Shown here one piece after another: positions 30,267-31,361 of a stretch of 31,361 nt of DNA. Under the pieces are notes generated by a model that did no database searches, had not been told where the DNA came from, and saw only the letters and a program-made list of their open reading frames with translations. A program made the position numbers and the translations under genes. Each line of letters begins with the position of its first letter. Position 1 is the first letter of the stretch. Source of the DNA: CAZZBK01 sp964652155 (GTDB lineage Bacteria > Planctomycetota > Planctomycetia > Pirellulales > PNKZ01); assembly GCA_964652155.1 (NCBI GenBank), contig CAZZBK010000068.1:1-31361 (forward strand). The letters are read 5' to 3'.

Positions 30267-31229
30267 CTAGGCGGCGTAGCGGGACGATGACGGGGCGACG
30301 AGGTGTTCCACCTCACGAAGCCGACGCGGCGGGATGAACAAGTAGTTGTGCAGGATCACCCGGGGGTCGCCGAGCGGGGCCTGGGTCTCGACCAGGCCGT
30401 CGTCGGTGATCCAGAAGAATCGATAGCCCAGCGGGCGAAAAACTCGGTTCAGCACCTGCTGGATCGGCTGCTCCCCTTCGCGATACAGGACCTCGCAGAG
30501 GATGGCTGGCTGATCGCGGCGTATGAGGTTGGCCCCGCCGGAGAGCACGAAATGCTCGGTGGTCTCGGTATCGATTTTCATCAAGTCGACCGATCGAACA
30601 TCGCGTTGTTCGACAAACGCATCGAGCGTGATGGTCGGGACCCGAATGGCTTGCGTTTGCAGTTTGAAGCCTGCGGCGGCTGACGCGCTCGATGGCAAGC
30701 TGGCCGTCGTGGCGGGCACGTGGAACTCCAACTCGCCAACGAAATCACTCAGGGCAAAACTCTCGACACTGACATTTTGCAGTTGATTGAGACGCACGTT
30801 CGCCTGGATGCGCTGCACGATCTGCGGCACCGGCTCAAACGCGAACACCTGTCGACGCGGATCGCTGACCGCGGCTGCCAAGGCAAACAAGCCGGTGTTT
30901 GCGCCGACGTCAATGAAGGTCGCTGATTTCTCGAGTAACCGCAGAAACACCTGCATGGTCTCGGCCTCGTACTGGGCCAAGCTGCGACCGGCGACCTTGC
31001 GGGCGATGTAGTCCTTGCCATCGTCACCGTCGGAGATGAGACGCACCTGAGCGCCGTTGGGGAGCCACGTGCTCACGCGCCCCAAGCTTGGAAAGACGTT
31101 GGTGACCCGATCCGGCAACCAAGGGACGACGGGGGACAGTATCTGACGAACGGCCGTCTTGAGGCGGCGCGATACACGCTTGAGCCCCGTCAACGGTTTG
31201 CGGGGCAATTGCGATGGTGACTGGGGCAT
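30267..31229 (-). CDS. FkbM-type SAM methyltransferase
   Basis: This 320-aa protein matches the FkbM methyltransferase family. Motif I is FIDVGANTGLFALAA (105-119), followed by QVFAFEPVP, where the Glu binds the SAM ribose, an SALSDF-like segment (SFALSDFVGELEFHVP) and VDLMKIDTETTEHFVLSG, which is the usual family block. These enzymes O-methylate sugars or small molecules; the substrate is unknown. The first 50 residues are basic (LKRVSRRLKTAVRQ) and not conserved. The ATG at 31229 has AAGGAGG 9 nt upstream. It is on the same strand as the DUF1549 gene but 362 bp away, and its upstream neighbour is outside the window. Confidence 0.92.
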   Translation of the reverse strand: MPQSPSQLPRKPLTGLKRVSRRLKTAVRQILSPVVPWLPDRVTNVFPSLGRVSTWLPNGAQVRLISDGDDGKDYIARKVAGRSLAQYEAETMQVFLRLLEKSATFIDVGANTGLFALAAAVSDPRRQVFAFEPVPQIVQRIQANVRLNQLQNVSVESFALSDFVGELEFHVPATTASLPSSASAAAGFKLQTQAIRVPTITLDAFVEQRDVRSVDLMKIDTETTEHFVLSGGANLIRRDQPAILCEVLYREGEQPIQQVLNRVFRPLGYRFFWITDDGLVETQAPLGDPRVILHNYLFIPPRRLREVEHLVAPSSSRYAA

Positions 31230-31361
31230 CGGTTCCGACCTCCTTGTCGAACAATGTCATCCGTACCGAAATCTAGTTATGGAGCCGCTTAGCGTCAAGA
31301 CAAGCTCCGCAGGCGTGACCCTCAATGGGCTCGACAATCCGGCGACGAGGCTGCCGCAAAA

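Noticed and set aside
1..31361. tRNA, rRNA, phage or transposase genes
   Set aside because: None was recognised by eye; a covariance-model scan would be needed to exclude small RNA genes.

Overview
The window looks like a chromosomal segment of a GC-rich planctomycete, most likely Pirellulales. The main evidence is a DUF1549/DUF1553 protein followed by two Tat-exported DUF1501 proteins, a combination typical of Planctomycetota. Supporting evidence is a secreted two-domain PQQ-type sugar dehydrogenase, a secreted Gfo/Idh/MocA protein, a secreted sialidase-like protein and an SUMF1-fold protein. The assignment is inferred from gene content; there is no rRNA or tRNA gene here. One run of 100 N (1167-1266) marks an assembly gap inside a 23-bp tandem repeat.

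Layout. 1-1108 (+): the end of the ATP synthase operon (atpD 3' part, atpC), with a 7-bp-periodic repeat between the two genes. 1409-2188 (+): a SAM methyltransferase. 2290-6474 (-): gyrA, a CinA C-terminal-domain protein and a Tat-exported metallophosphoesterase. 6846-8837 (-): a secreted double-propeller dehydrogenase with a clear terminator. 9083-12713 (-): prfB, with its programmed +1 frameshift, overlaps a hypothetical gene; a sugar-phosphate-isomerase-like gene and an EboC-like UbiA gene follow, one base apart. 13096-20101 (+): a TIGR03546/TIGR03545-like envelope protein, an M23 peptidase, mnmA, and a TPR/O-GlcNAc-transferase-like protein overlapping mnmA by 4 bp. 20586-23965 (+): sialidase-like, Gfo/Idh/MocA-like and SUMF1-like exported proteins. 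24048-29904 (-): DUF1549/1553, a membrane protein, a 43-aa basic protein overlapping it by 4 bp, and two DUF1501 genes. 30267-31229 (-): an FkbM-type methyltransferase.

The most unusual structure is between the genes. Three loci (563-684, 10872-11057, 20121-20267) carry 7-bp-periodic arrays. At two of them the order is the same: GATGAGG-like heptads, then a palindrome, then CACTTAG-like heptads. At two loci the array runs up to a start codon and replaces a normal Shine-Dalgarno sequence. These look like one family of dispersed compound elements. The other candidate for something new is the two-gene cassette (three-helix membrane protein plus 43-aa basic peptide) lying between DUF1549/1553 and DUF1501.

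Functionally the window mixes housekeeping genes (ATP synthase, gyrase, RF2, MnmA) with exported proteins of uncertain substrate that probably act on sugars or envelope polymers. No phage, transposase, CRISPR or classical defence gene was found.
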